NCBI RefSeq assembly: GCF_025602895.1
Contig: NW_026516530.1
Coordinates: 1 to 26,182 of the forward strand
Length of the DNA: 26,182 nucleotides
Direction: 5' to 3'
DNA from: Polychytrium aggregatum
Taxonomy: Eukaryota > Chytridiomycota > Chytridiomycetes > Polychytriales
Shown piece by piece: positions 8,951-18,942 of this stretch. The translations under genes and the position numbers were made by a program. The notes below the pieces were generated by a model. It was not told the DNA's origin, made no database searches, and was given only the letters and a program-made list of their open reading frames with translations. The first letter of the stretch is position 1. Each line of letters starts with the position of its first letter.

Positions 8951-10721
8951 GTACCTCCACGGTACCGCCAAGCCCTTCAAGATTGTGACGGACCACCAGT
9001 CACTGCGTTACCTCGACACCAAGAAGAACCTGAGCCGACGCCAAGCGCGATGGATGGAGTTCCTCGCCGAGTACAACTACGAGGTTGTATACCAGAAAGG
9101 CAAACTCAATGTGGTGCCTGACGCACTGTCCCGACGCCCCGACTACCAATTGGCGTCACTGTACGAGTCGACTGTCAGTGTCGACAACACGATGCTGGAT
9201 GTTGTCCGAGACAACATCGCCAACGACAAACAGTTCGGAGAACTGTTCCGAAAGGTGTCTAAGCTCCCCAAGGACGACGAATCATCCGAGTACACAGTGC
9301 GTGATGGCCTGCTCCTCCTGAAGAAGGACAGCCGTGTCTGTGTGCCGGACATTCCGTCGTTGAAGACCAAGTTGCTCCAAGAGGTCCACGACTCGCCCCT
9401 CGCTGGACACTTTGGAGTCGAGAAGACATACGACCGACTGGCCAAAGTCGCATACTGGCCTGGAATGAAGCGCACCGTCGAGAAGTACATCGAGTCCTGC
9501 CATACCTGCAAGATGGTCAAGTCACGCACGACCCGAGAGCAAGGATTGCTGCAACCCCTGCCTGTTCCCGACCGCCCCTGGACCAGCATGTCCATGGATC
9601 TCATCACGCATCTACCGACGACCAAGTTGGACCACGATGCAATCGCTGTCTTTGTCGACAGGTTCAGCAAGATGGCACACTTTGTGCCGTGCCAGACGAC
9701 ATGCTCCGCGCCTGACCTTGCACTGCTGTTCTTCAAGCATGTGTTCAAGCACCACGGCCTCCCAAAGTCCATCGTCAGTGATCGAGACCCCCGATTCACC
9801 TCCTTGTTTTGGACAAGTCTGTTCGACCATCTCGGCACCAAGCTGAACATGTCAACCTCGCACCACCAACAAACGGATGGACAGTCCGAGCGGACGATCC
9901 GCACCCTCGAGCAATACCTGAGGACATACGCCTCGACCAGCCAAGACGACTGGGACATACAGCTGAGTCATGCAGAGTTTGCATACAACACCGCCAAGTC
10001 GAGCACAACTGGCTTGAGCCCCTTTGAGGCGCTCTACGGATTCCAGCCTGATGTTCCCACCTCCTTGACACTGACCGAGTCCACGGCTGGATTGCCTCCC
10101 AAACCAAGTGCCTTTGTCAAAGATCATCAAGTCCGACACAAGATGATCGCCGACGCGCTCACGGATGCGCAACAAGTGATGGCGAAGTACTACGACCGCC
10201 GACACCAGGATGTCTCCTTTGAAGTTGGAGACCTTGTCTACCTGGACGCCGACAACATCAAGGTCCCCGAAGCCCAGTCAAAGAAGTTGTTGCCCAAGTA
10301 CCGAGGACCGTTCAAGATAGCGGCCCGACCCAGTCCCCTCAACTACCTGTTGGACTTGCCACCTGGAAGCAAGCTCCATCCTGTCTTCCATGTGTCCAAG
10401 CTGCGTCGCCACACGACCCGCAGTCCAGCACAGTTCCCCGACGCCGACGAAGGTGTCCCGGACGACGCACCACTGGAAGACGACCTCGGACAATACTATA
10501 CTCAAGAATATGAAGTCGAAAGGATCGTGAGGCACAAGAAAGTGGCTGATGGGTCACTTCGGTTTTATGTCAAGTGGGTTGGTTACCCACACTCGGGCAA
10601 CACATGGCAAACACTGGAGGACTTGTCCCATGCACCCGAGGAGCTGAGTAAATACGGTAAACACCTCGAGGAGCCCCAAATAAAGAGCACACGCAGGGCT
10701 CCTCGCAGGAAGCCTTCTTAA
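8951..10721 (+). pseudogene. pol: R1 copy A pol, C-terminal part (RNase H end, integrase, chromodomain)
   Basis: This continues the pol frame broken at 2869: RNase H end with T-D-H-Q-S-L-R-Y-L and the A-L-S-R-R signature near 9127; integrase zinc domain with H...H...C-H-T-C around 9388-9512; catalytic D in M-D-L-I-T near 9596, D in V-S-D-R-D near 9777, and E in D-G-Q-S-E-R-T near 9880; a GPF module near 10305; and a chromodomain near 10505-10625 (Y-E-V-E-R-I-V, V-K-W-V-G-Y). It ends at TAA 10719-10721. No internal break is seen, so before R2 inserted this pol was coding-competent. Any apparent start inside the R2 LTR upstream is an artefact. Confidence 0.92.
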
Positions 10722-10730
10722 GTGTGGGAG
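10720..10730 (+). other. R1 polypurine tract
   Basis: aagtgtgggag lies directly before the 3' LTR, overlapping the pol stop codon; it is the expected plus-strand primer site. Confidence 0.6.
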
Positions 10731-11039
10731 TGTAGGAGATGGTATCTCCGACGCTGTGCTGCGCGTACTGCGCGTACTGCGCGGCGCAGTGGGTCGTGAC
10801 CTGTGCTGCGCTTTGCGTTTTCACGCACCGCAGGCAGGCCACCGCAGGGTATACCTGCGGGTTGCCCCCGTTCCCCCCGTTTGTCTGGAGTTCGGTTTTA
10901 TCGTGAATAAACGTAAGTGCTCCCCGAGCTCACCCGTCCGCTAGAGTAGCCTAGCACCGCCCTGTTCTGCCCCGTCCTGTCTTGTCTTGTACCCCCTCCC
11001 TCCCCGTCTTGCCCCAACGTCCCAGTAGTGGACGTTACA
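10731..11039 (+). repeat. R1 copy A 3' LTR
   Basis: A 309-bp LTR, TGTAGG...TTACA, matching 20946-21254 with no difference seen. It begins with a small palindrome (ggagat/atctcc), contains tandem gcgcgtact units near 10761-10782, and has an AATAAA signal at 10906-10911. It supplies about the last 47 codons of the open frame that continues the viral fibre gene on the minus strand. Confidence 0.95.
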
Positions 11040-14000
11040 TAACCCTTGGTCGCCGAGTCCGACGACAGGATGGGGTCGGGGACGTTGGTCAGCCGGGTGA
11101 CCGACTTGAGATCCATCACACCACTCACGACACTGAAATCACTGGTCGCCAGCCCGCCCGAGAGCTCGAGTACGTTGCTGGTGTTGGTCAAGGCGATGGT
11201 GTTTGTGGGGCTGGTCGTGTCCTGGATGTGCAAGGGGGATGCCACCACCGAGAGCGTCAGGGGCGATGGACAACTCAAAGTCAATGGCTGGTCAAAGGCC
11301 AGCTGGTTTGCACTGAACTGGATGGTACCCCCCGACGGGGCAATAAAGGACGGGCAGGTGAGCGAAGTGGCAATCGACACAGGGGCACCCGTCAGAGCCA
11401 GCGATGCATTAGCAGGGGTGGTGATGGATGTGACGTTCTGGATGGCGGACGAGTTGATCTCGATGCCGCTCTCGATCACCAGCGGCACATTGCACTGGAC
11501 CGTAGAGCCTCCGGTGCCAGTGGAGAGCTGAGCCCCACCGGAAAAGACAATAGAACTGGGCAGAGAGAGATTGGGGCAGATGGCACGGGCATTGGCAATG
11601 TCAAAGAGAATGGACAGATCGTTGCCGGGGGTAGTGGTGTCGATCCATGCAATCCCCGGATTCGGCGTGCTGGTGATGAGCCGGAGACTCTTGGTCTGGA
11701 TGGAGGTAGACGGGTCAAAGGAGACAAATGTAAAGACGTTGCTCGGGATGGAGAGGGTGTCTGCGGTGATGGTCAGCTCGGAGCCGACGATAACCGAGGT
11801 ATCGACACTGAATGCACCGACCCGAGCCAAGTTCCCGAGACTCAACACATCGCTGCTGGCCGAGAGCACGACACCGCTGGTTCCAAAGATGAGCTGGCCG
11901 CCGACGATCTGCAGGTCTCTGTTGAGCAGCTGCAACCCGACCCCATCCGGTGCAGTGGGTCCCGCTGGATTCCACGAGTTGATGGCCATGAGCTGCCGAC
12001 CAGCGTCAAACCATGGGCCATTGGCATTGATCTTGGAGCCATCGGATGCGAGTAGGAAGTTTGCAGCGAGCGAAGACGACCCTGTGCCTCCATAAGCGAG
12101 TCCGACGGCCTGGCCCTGCCATTTTCCCGCGGTGATGGTGCCGACGGCATCGAGATGGGTGATGGAGGAGACAGAGAGGGTGCCGCCGGAAAGCGTCAGG
12201 CCCTCGCCGGCAAAGGTGTCTGCAACCCGCAGACCACTTGGAGCAGCAATCAGCGACGAATCCTGGACCTGCACCGAGAGCTGCTTGCCGGAAGCGACGA
12301 GACCATTGCCGGCCACAGCCAAGCTGTCCCCCGACGAGCACTGGTGAACGCCCGACGAATCCACCAGCCATGATGTATTCCCATACTGCGTGCCGGACTG
12401 GATGTAGACCAGAGTCTGGTTGGGCAGCGCAGCCGGGTTGTCGACATACATGTTGGTGGAGAGCGTCTGGACGGTCAGGATCTGGCTGGTGGCTGCACAA
12501 AAGATGGTCTGGCCGAGGAGGACGACGACCGAGTCGATGCTAAACTGGACGTAATAGTACTGGTTGGTGTTGGTGTCGAGAGTGGGTGCGGTGGCAATGT
12601 AGTAGTCTGCCGTCTGTCTCGATGCGATCCCGTTGCTGACCCAGTTCTGCAGATACGAGAGCGGCACGGCATCGGTCGGATCGGTTGGGGTCGGCAGGCC
12701 CGTCAGCGTCCCTCCGCCCCCGATGGCCAGTTTCGATCCACTCTGGGTGAGGGTCTGGCCCTGGATGTAGAGAGTGGTGCATCCGAGGGTCTGGGACTGG
12801 ACCGAGTTGGCCGAGACGGCATCGGCAAAGTAGCTCTCGATCTGGACCTTGGGGATATCAAGGGTGCCGTCGTCTCGAGCGGTCCAGATGGTCTGTCCGT
12901 TGCGCACGAATGCGGTGGAATTGGTACTGTCCACCAAAGACGAGTGGGTCATGGCGAGAGTGTCGGTTTGCACCTGCTGGGCCTGGATGGTGCCGCTCAC
13001 AGTCTCGCTACCGGTGACGGTCAGGGTGGCCACTTTGACTTCCTCGGTCTCGAAATACCCGCTGGCAATGGCCCCTATCTGCACGAGCACCCAAGTAGAT
13101 GTGTCGATTGGAGGTGTCAGTGCAGTGACACCGGTCAACCCCCGTCCCGTCAGCACAGTGTTAGCAGTGCCGATGGAGAGGAGCCAGGTCTTTGTACCGC
13201 CCGCATTCTGAACGAGATAGTACAGCTGGGCGGATGGGGGGCTGGTCTTGGTGTAGAGACGATAACCCTCGGTTGGGCTATAAGACCACTGGCCCTCGAC
13301 GGTGATGGAAGTCCAGTTGAGATCGTTGATTTGGTAAAAGCCCGTCGACAGCATCGTTTCAAAGACGGGTGCCTGGAGGGTGCTCACCGCAATCGATGGA
13401 GCCGTGAACGACTCGAGCTGTGGTGCATTCAGCGTGCCGTTGACGGTGACGACGGTGCTGCCAGAGGACGGGTCTGGTGAGATCTCTGCGACGGAGATGG
13501 CTCTGGCGGTGGCATCGTATGCGGGTCCCTGGGCCCAGGAACCACTGGTTCTGCACTGGATGCCATCGAGGAGGGTGGTGGAGCCAGTCCCGCCATACGC
13601 GACGGCCACCGGGGTCGACTCCCAGACACCCTGGGAGATGGTGCCGAGCTGCGAGACATGCGACTGGTTCGAGTCGGTTGCAACCAGGCCGCCCGATATG
13701 TTGAGGATGCCGCGGCCTGGCTGGATGCGATGGGTGCCCGAGAAGAGGACCCACTCGGTGACGCTGCCGGTGACAATGCAGACGTAGGTTTGGTCGTCGT
13801 TGATGGAGTAGACCAAGTTGCCGTTGCCTGTCGACACGAGCGACCCAGTGTCCCAGACACCCATCTGCGAGCCGGAGAGAACGAGCACGCGGCCGGTCGA
13901 AGGAATCGACACCCCGGACGGACCAGCGATAGTGAATTGGACCGAAGCGATGGGGGCAAGCCCGACAGACATTTGGTCGACATATGCCTTGGAGACAGCA

Positions 14001-15232
14001 TCACTCGACGAAGACCACGATATGTTCGTCACTCGGTTGCCGCCCATATCGAGCGTCGCCGTGGGGTTCCATTGGCCCGAGAGCGAGCTGCATTGAAGCG
14101 AGGGAGCATCGATGCGGACGCTGGTTGGGTGGTAGACGACGATCTCGTTGGTGTCGCCCTGAATATACCCGAGACCTGAGGTAAAGTCGATCTGGCTGAA
14201 CGTAGACGAGGAGCCGGAACCTCCGCCTCCACCACCGCCAGAGCCACCGCCGCCACCACCAGACGACGGCCAAGTGGGTTGATTCCGGAAGGTGACATTG
14301 CCGAGGAACTCGATCGAGTCGGTGAATGTGACCGGGCCGGTGAGTTCGGGGCAGGTGATGGAGCCGGTGCATACGAGGCTGCCGTCGTTGTAGATCTGGA
14401 TGCCGACCCCATTGGCATTTTGGACTTGGATGGATGCCGAGTCGCTGGTAAACTTGACACCCCCATAGAGATCGAGCTGGCGCACACTGAGGGTGTCGAG
14501 ATGGACAGCGTTGCCTGCATTGAGATAGAGATCCTGGCCGGACCCGGTGATCTGAGTGCCGGCAGAGACATTGATTCCCGCATATGCCTTGAGGGGGCTG
14601 CCACGGATGCTGATCTGGCCGCCGTCGTCGAGCAAGCTGAGGGTCATACCGCTGTCCAGAAAGACCTGGCTGCACTGCACAACGCCGGCCTGCACGGTTC
14701 CAGACTGGCTTTGCAAGAAGAGGGTCCCGCTGTTGTTGTAGATGCCGGTCAGGCCGGTCGAGTCAAAATCGATCCCCTGGAGGGTGTGCAAGGGCTGAGA
14801 GAAGGTCGTCTCGAAACCAATGGTGTTGGAAGCGCTCATGACGCCATTGAAGATCTGCATGGTGCCGTTCAAGGCCGAGTTGGGATCCATGATGGCCACG
14901 AGATTCTCGCTGCCCTTGATGCCGATATAGAAGAGCTGGGTCGAGTCGTCGTAAGTGAGCACGGCGGGAGCAAGCGATCCTCGGTTGACCATGAGGCCGC
15001 CGCGAGTCGATGGGTTGGAGGCATCGTTGACTTCGACATACGCGTCGGTGATGGTGGTGATGGTGCTCTCGACGGTGTTGATGTTGCCGAGGACCTCGAA
15101 ATTGCCATTGACTCTGAGATCGCCGGCGAGCTGGAGGCTGCTGAAGGACACATTGGACTGCGGGGTGAGGGGCTGGAGCAGATTCTGGTCGATTCGTCGG
15201 ACATACTGGGCAAGAGAGCGAACGTCCTGCAT
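11040..15232 (-). CDS. Giant tail-fibre-like surface protein, C-terminus cut by R1 LTR
   Basis: Likely a virion fibre or adhesin. From the first ATG (plus 15230-15232) about 1397 viral codons remain; the open frame then runs into the R1 LTR and stops near 10898. The N-terminus is a short helix (M-Q-D-V-R-S-L-A-Q-Y-V) followed by beta-repeat sequence of the type L-R-V-N-G-N-F-E-V-L-G-N-I-N-T, well known in phage fibres. A Gly/Ser-rich hinge lies at plus 14218-14275. Two modules follow, each with a D-A-x-x-x-x-Y-(V/L) motif, then G-T-I-x-x-G-x-W, then A-Y-G-G-T-G-S (near plus 13590 and 12090). A third module begins with S-A-T-K-G-Y-V exactly where the LTR cuts. The family occurs in phages and in giant viruses. 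The LTR insertion and the loss of its 3' end are seen directly; the fibre role is by family. Confidence 0.8.
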
Positions 15233-15346
15233 GACCACCGCTGTCTTTTGGATGGCGGTGGGCAAAAAAAGGACATTGCAGCTGGCGCAGGAATCATGCA
15301 AATATTTTGTATGATTGAGAGTATCATCGAAACCAAAGTTTGGATA
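15233..15346. promoter_or_regulatory. Divergent promoter region between fibre and coiled-coil genes
   Basis: A 114-bp gap between opposed ATGs. It holds a run of seven A (15264-15270; T on the fibre strand, 31 nt before its ATG) and the palindrome AAATATTT at 15300-15307. AAATATTT is a promoter motif reported for marseilleviruses. Two extra in-frame ATGs for the plus gene (15296 and 15311) lie here, so the gap could be shorter. Confidence 0.5.
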
Positions 15347-17700
15347 ATGAGCGACTTGGATGACCAAATGGGTATGAGCTCAGGAAGTAGCGATGATTCG
15401 ATGTCGGAAGTATCCCCCTTTTATGATGCTGATGCTGCTATGGATGATGTTTTCGATCGATTTTTGGATGAAGAGCCACCCGCAAAAATCGAGATATCGC
15501 CCAGTATTGTGAAACACACTCCAGATGTATCACGAATTGCGGATCCTACTGAAGTCGATTCAGACACTCCGCGTAGGTGGGTCCGAGATATAATTGGTAT
15601 TGTCACGTCTGTTGATAGCTACTCGCATAATATCAAAGGAAAAGGCGAAGCACTGATAAAGAGTATCACATCCGAAACATTTGACCACATCACCAAAATG
15701 ACAAAAGACATAGAACATGATAAAACGATGCTTAATAATATTGAGAGCGGTGATGTTGAAGATTTATACGGTGGTACAATTCAGAATCTGAGAGGAGCCC
15801 TCGATAGTTATCTTGAATACCTGACACGGGAGTATAGTGCAATGCAGGACATCGTTGCAACGACCAAAAAATTGATCGACAAGTATGATGACCAGTCGTA
15901 CCTCGGTACATTGAACGCGCTTAAGATAGAAGTCGAAGTTGGGATTGGACTAATCTACGAAAGAACAGCTTTAAAGACCACGCCACTCTTGAGTGAAGCC
16001 GAAGCAAAGTCGTATGCCCAGGCGAGGATGAATTTTTTTTCATTCCTTGAACGTCTCAAGGATGACTACAGAAATGACATCAGGTTCATTAATAAATATG
16101 GAAGGGTCAGGATGGAAATGGTGGAACGACACCTCGGTGAGATGACCCTGGCCATCAAGAGGGCGTGGAATCAATATACTCTTCATGTGACTCTTATCGA
16201 TGCTGAACGTATGGGATTGAATGAACTTCGCGATACATTGAAAGATACACTCGCCGAAAAAGCACACATCGAGGATAGATATGAGGTACTCCTGTTGGAA
16301 GATCGCAAACGGAAAGAACGTGCAGCCAAAAAGAAGAAACGTGCTACTGAGGCAGACGATGACAAGAAGACTGAAGATGAAGATGAAAAACTAATTCCAG
16401 ATATTGAAATTGCATTAAAAGCACTTGATATTCCTAGGAAAGAATGGCCTGACTTTAATAACACAAGCAATGAAGAATATGAAGACTTCATCCAGCAAAG
16501 GGTTGTTAAAATTGTCGAAGATGAACGCAATAAAGTCGAACAAGCAGCCGTCGCTCATTTTGGAAAAAGTATTGCCGAAAAGGAACAATTGATACAGAAG
16601 CAGCATGAACTACTCACTCACCAGACGGTTGTAATGGATCAACTGAACGCACAGCTGGAAGCCAAAGCTGTCGAGTTAGAAGGAATGGTGGCAGGGAGAG
16701 ACGCGGGAGTTGAACAATCGAGTGAGAGTTTTGCCCAACAATTAGCAGCAAAAGACAGTGAAATTCAAAATTTGTCAGGGCAGCTCATGGCCCGACATGC
16801 GGTTGTAGCCACCCAGACTCACAATATAGAGAAACTGAACAACGAGAAAGAAACAATGACAACTAAGCTGACTGAGAAGGAATATGCGGTTAATCAATTG
16901 AGACAGAATTTGGAACAACATACGGAAGCCCTTACACAGGCTCGAGCAACCAATCTAGATCTGACCCAACAATTGAACACAAATATGGATGAAATTCAAG
17001 CTTTGAAAACCCGGCTCACAGAACGAGAAGGAGATGTAGCCACACAAACTCGTTCGATAGAGGAATTGGAAACCCAAAACCACAACTTGACTGAGGCATC
17101 GGCTTGTAAAGATCGAGAAATCTACAAGCTCCATGTATTGATTGGGAGTGGCAGTGATAGCGACATATACACTAGCCCTCCACGGTCATATACACTTCTT
17201 GAGCTTGAGAGGATGATGAAACACATCATGCAAGGCTATGAATTCAAAGACATTAATGATTCAACACCTCCATACAAGGCTTTGAATGATGCATTGGATA
17301 AAATTCAGAAGCTTCTGAATGCCACCGCGGCTGGTGAAACACACACGGTACCGGACATTAGTGGCACAACATCAATATCCGAAGATCCGATCGGTTTATT
17401 GGTAGCCAATATCGAAGCTATTATTAAAGAACGCATGATGGCACAGACGTTAAAATCAGCAGCACCGGATATTGAGGACTACGTCAAAGAGAAACTTGAA
17501 ACTATACCGTGGGTCGAGCGATCGAGACCTACATGGCAAAGTATACCTCTGACATGGACGCCATTTCCGCAACCAACAATGGGAAATTAGACGACGTCTT
17601 CAGCCCAATGCTCACACGAATGAAGAGCAAAACCAGTGATCTCACTCAACTCTACAATGTCTTCACCACGAGCGGATTCAGTTTCGTGCCCCAGACGTGA
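15347..17700 (+). CDS. Large acidic/coiled-coil protein, one frame change near 17511
   Basis: Not recognised by family. Starting at M-S-D-L-D-D (15347; in-frame ATGs at 15296 and 15311 are alternatives) the first frame gives 747 aa to TAG at 17588-17590. The N-terminus is Ser/Asp-rich; residues about 90-290 look alpha-helical; a strongly basic patch (K-K-K-K-R) followed by an acidic one lies near 320-345; residues about 390-600 are heptad-like coiled coil rich in Q, E and L. From about 17515 the protein-like sequence moves to the -1 frame and runs to TGA 17698-17700, suggesting one base missing near the G run at 17511-17513 (mutation or sequencing error). Its codons are clearly more AT-rich than those of the fibre gene. 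A structural or scaffold role is possible but unsupported. Confidence 0.7.
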
Positions 17701-17998
17701 ACATGGTATTTCTTGCGGTCCAGTTGTCCTCATAACCCTGGATTCTGTTACGCACAACAGCAACGCTTTTCTCCAATGACTTGTAGATTGATATCAACCC
17801 AGTTTTCAAATATGATACATACCAGTCATACCCAGTTATCATCTCAGTAAGAGCATCGCTTATGACTTGAATCTTTGAAATGTCGACGGAACATGTTGTT
17901 GCTGGTGGTTTCGTATAGGCCGACTCGATAAAGGTTGCCAAATTCGATTCAAACACCCGAAATGCGGCGTCAATTGCATTTTTAACAGAATCGTCCAT
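17678..17998 (-). CDS. 106-aa protein with W-x-A-R-N-x-M-F tail
   Basis: ATG at plus 17996-17998, stop at 17678. Unknown family, predominantly helical. Its last 45 residues align without gaps to the end of the 75-aa protein encoded at 18644-18871: over 36 positions about a third are identical, including L, Y, S-L and the closing W-x-A-R-N-x-M-F. It ends 23 bases inside the -1-frame end of the coiled-coil gene (convergent overlap). Seven T on its strand (plus 18028-18034) lie 29 nt before the ATG and just after the stop of the upstream metallopeptidase gene. Confidence 0.72.
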   Translation of the reverse strand: MDDSVKNAIDAAFRVFESNLATFIESAYTKPPATTCSVDISKIQVISDALTEMITGYDWYVSYLKTGLISIYKSLEKSVAVVRNRIQGYEDNWTARNTMFTSGARN

Positions 17999-18040
17999 GA
18001 TCAGCCTACACTTTCCAGAAAATCAAGAAAAAAATGACAA

Positions 18041-18604
18041 TCAATCCAACCCTCCCAAATCCAAACCACAGTAATTGGAGCTGTTCTTATCGGTGTGGTA
18101 CATACCCAGACGATGCGCCTCGCGCTTGAGGAACCGGAAGTTTTCCAAAAACTCCCCGTTGTGACCCTCGGAAGCACTTGCCACATGGGCCAGCTCGTGG
18201 AGCATGACGTACATTAGCAGATTCGGGGGTATCACTTCCCCGGTCTGGCGATCGCGAATGCACATGGAGATCAGCGTGCCCTTGTTCACCGTATACGACG
18301 TGAACTCGGCATTCCGCGTCTCCTGCATCCTTGTCGGGCTAAACCGAGCCCGGAGTCTGTCGAGAGCGATGCGCTCCTTATCGGTGGTCGGGTTGCAGTG
18401 GTTGATGATATGGCTAGCATCAACTCCCAGTTTCCCGAGTATCCGAAAGCTCTCTGCATTGACGTCGTCATTTTTGGATTCATTGACGCAGATGGCTTCC
18501 TTGCCGGGTAAGCACACCTGCTGACGATATCTCGATCGGAAACACACGCACACGGCGACAATGAGGAGTACTGTCAAAAAGCCGATCCAGTTTTGTAAAG
18601 ACAT
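18041..18604 (-). CDS. Membrane-anchored HExxH metallopeptidase (WLM/SprT-like)
   Basis: 187 aa from ATG at plus 18602-18604 to TGA at 18041. Residues 6-22 are a hydrophobic segment, so the protein is probably anchored in a membrane with the enzyme domain after it. The zinc site is H-E-L-A-H at 136-140 with a third likely ligand H148 in S-E-G-H-N-G-E-F, the H-E-x-x-H...G-H-(N/D)-x-x-F pattern of WLM and SprT-like peptidases. Four Cys between residues 18 and 40 could form a redox or metal site. Related small peptidases are frequent in giant viruses; the substrate is unknown. Adjacent genes on the same strand lie about 40 bp away on each side, suggesting a co-oriented cluster of three. Confidence 0.82.
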   Translation of the reverse strand: MSLQNWIGFLTVLLIVAVCVCFRSRYRQQVCLPGKEAICVNESKNDDVNAESFRILGKLGVDASHIINHCNPTTDKERIALDRLRARFSPTRMQETRNAEFTSYTVNKGTLISMCIRDRQTGEVIPPNLLMYVMLHELAHVASASEGHNGEFLENFRFLKREAHRLGMYHTDKNSSNYCGLDLGGLD

Positions 18605-18643
18605 GGTGAGCGTCTTTCATTCAGCCCTGAAAAAAATCGATTT

Positions 18644-18871
18644 TCACTTGGGAGGCTGGAACATGGCATTGCGTGCCTCCCATCCCTTCAGGTACTCGGT
18701 ATCCTGTTTCAAAACATGCTCCTTGACGTCTTTGAGGGATTGATAGTACTCCAGCAGGTTGTCTCGGATGGTTTTGATGAGCTCTTGCTGAATCTTGATG
18801 GTGTTTTCGAGCTCATCCATCGTAGTCTTCTCGGTCTCTGGAGTGACGGGTGCGGACGATGGCTGATCCAT
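18644..18871 (-). CDS. 75-aa protein with W-x-A-R-N-x-M-F tail
   Basis: First in-strand ATG at plus 18869-18871, TGA at 18644-18646. It opens with a Pro/Thr-rich stretch (S-S-A-P-V-T-P) and continues as one amphipathic, heptad-like helix, ending G-W-E-A-R-N-A-M-F and five further residues. It is a diverged paralogue of the 106-aa protein at 17678-17998. A run of eight T on its strand (plus 18896-18903) precedes the ATG by 24 nt. Unknown family; possibly a small virion or scaffold subunit, by inference only. Confidence 0.72.
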   Translation of the reverse strand: MDQPSSAPVTPETEKTTMDELENTIKIQQELIKTIRDNLLEYYQSLKDVKEHVLKQDTEYLKGWEARNAMFQPPK

Positions 18872-18942
18872 TCTAGGGCTACGTTTGTCGGGAAGAAAAA
18901 AAAGGAACTGCGTTGAATGCACCCCCTATATTCTCTCGGTCA
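18872..18942. promoter_or_regulatory. Divergent promoter region
   Basis: A 71-bp gap between the 75-aa gene (minus) and the 220-aa gene (plus). It contains the A8 run at 18896-18903 and a TATA-like ctatatt about 20 nt before the plus ATG. The assignment rests on position only. Confidence 0.45.

Larger units (their letters stand above)
1..11039 (+). mobile_element. R1 copy A: Ty3/gypsy chromovirus, 5' end off-window, split by R2
   Basis: This is an LTR retrotransposon read on the plus strand: gag, protease, reverse transcriptase, RNase H, integrase, chromodomain, 3' LTR. The same family starts again at 20946 (copy B), and 1-1315 matches 21448-22765 almost base for base. The body is interrupted from 2870 to 8945 by the inverted element R2; the two halves of RNase H (ending 2869, resuming 8951) join in frame once the insertion and one 5-bp duplicate are ignored. 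The 3' LTR ends at 11039 inside a viral fibre gene. The 5' LTR is beyond the left edge, so its target duplication cannot be checked; the right flank is taacc at 11040-11044. Confidence 0.93.

Noticed and set aside
10755-10790. Short direct repeats that might suggest a repeat array or CRISPR
   Set aside because: Only two to three adjacent gcgcgtact units with no spacers, inside an LTR.
10982-12095. Plus-strand open frames of up to 357 codons
   Set aside because: They are shadows of the GC-rich fibre gene on the other strand.
11040-15232. The fibre as evidence that the contig is phage or bacterial
   Set aside because: Such fibre modules also occur in giant viruses; the eukaryotic-type kinase, the metallopeptidase and the chromodomain retrotransposons inserted in the same DNA point to a eukaryotic genome.
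14279-15295. Long plus-strand open frame leading into the coiled-coil gene
   Set aside because: It is antisense to the fibre gene, has no protein-like pattern of its own, and the plus gene has good ATGs at 15296-15347.
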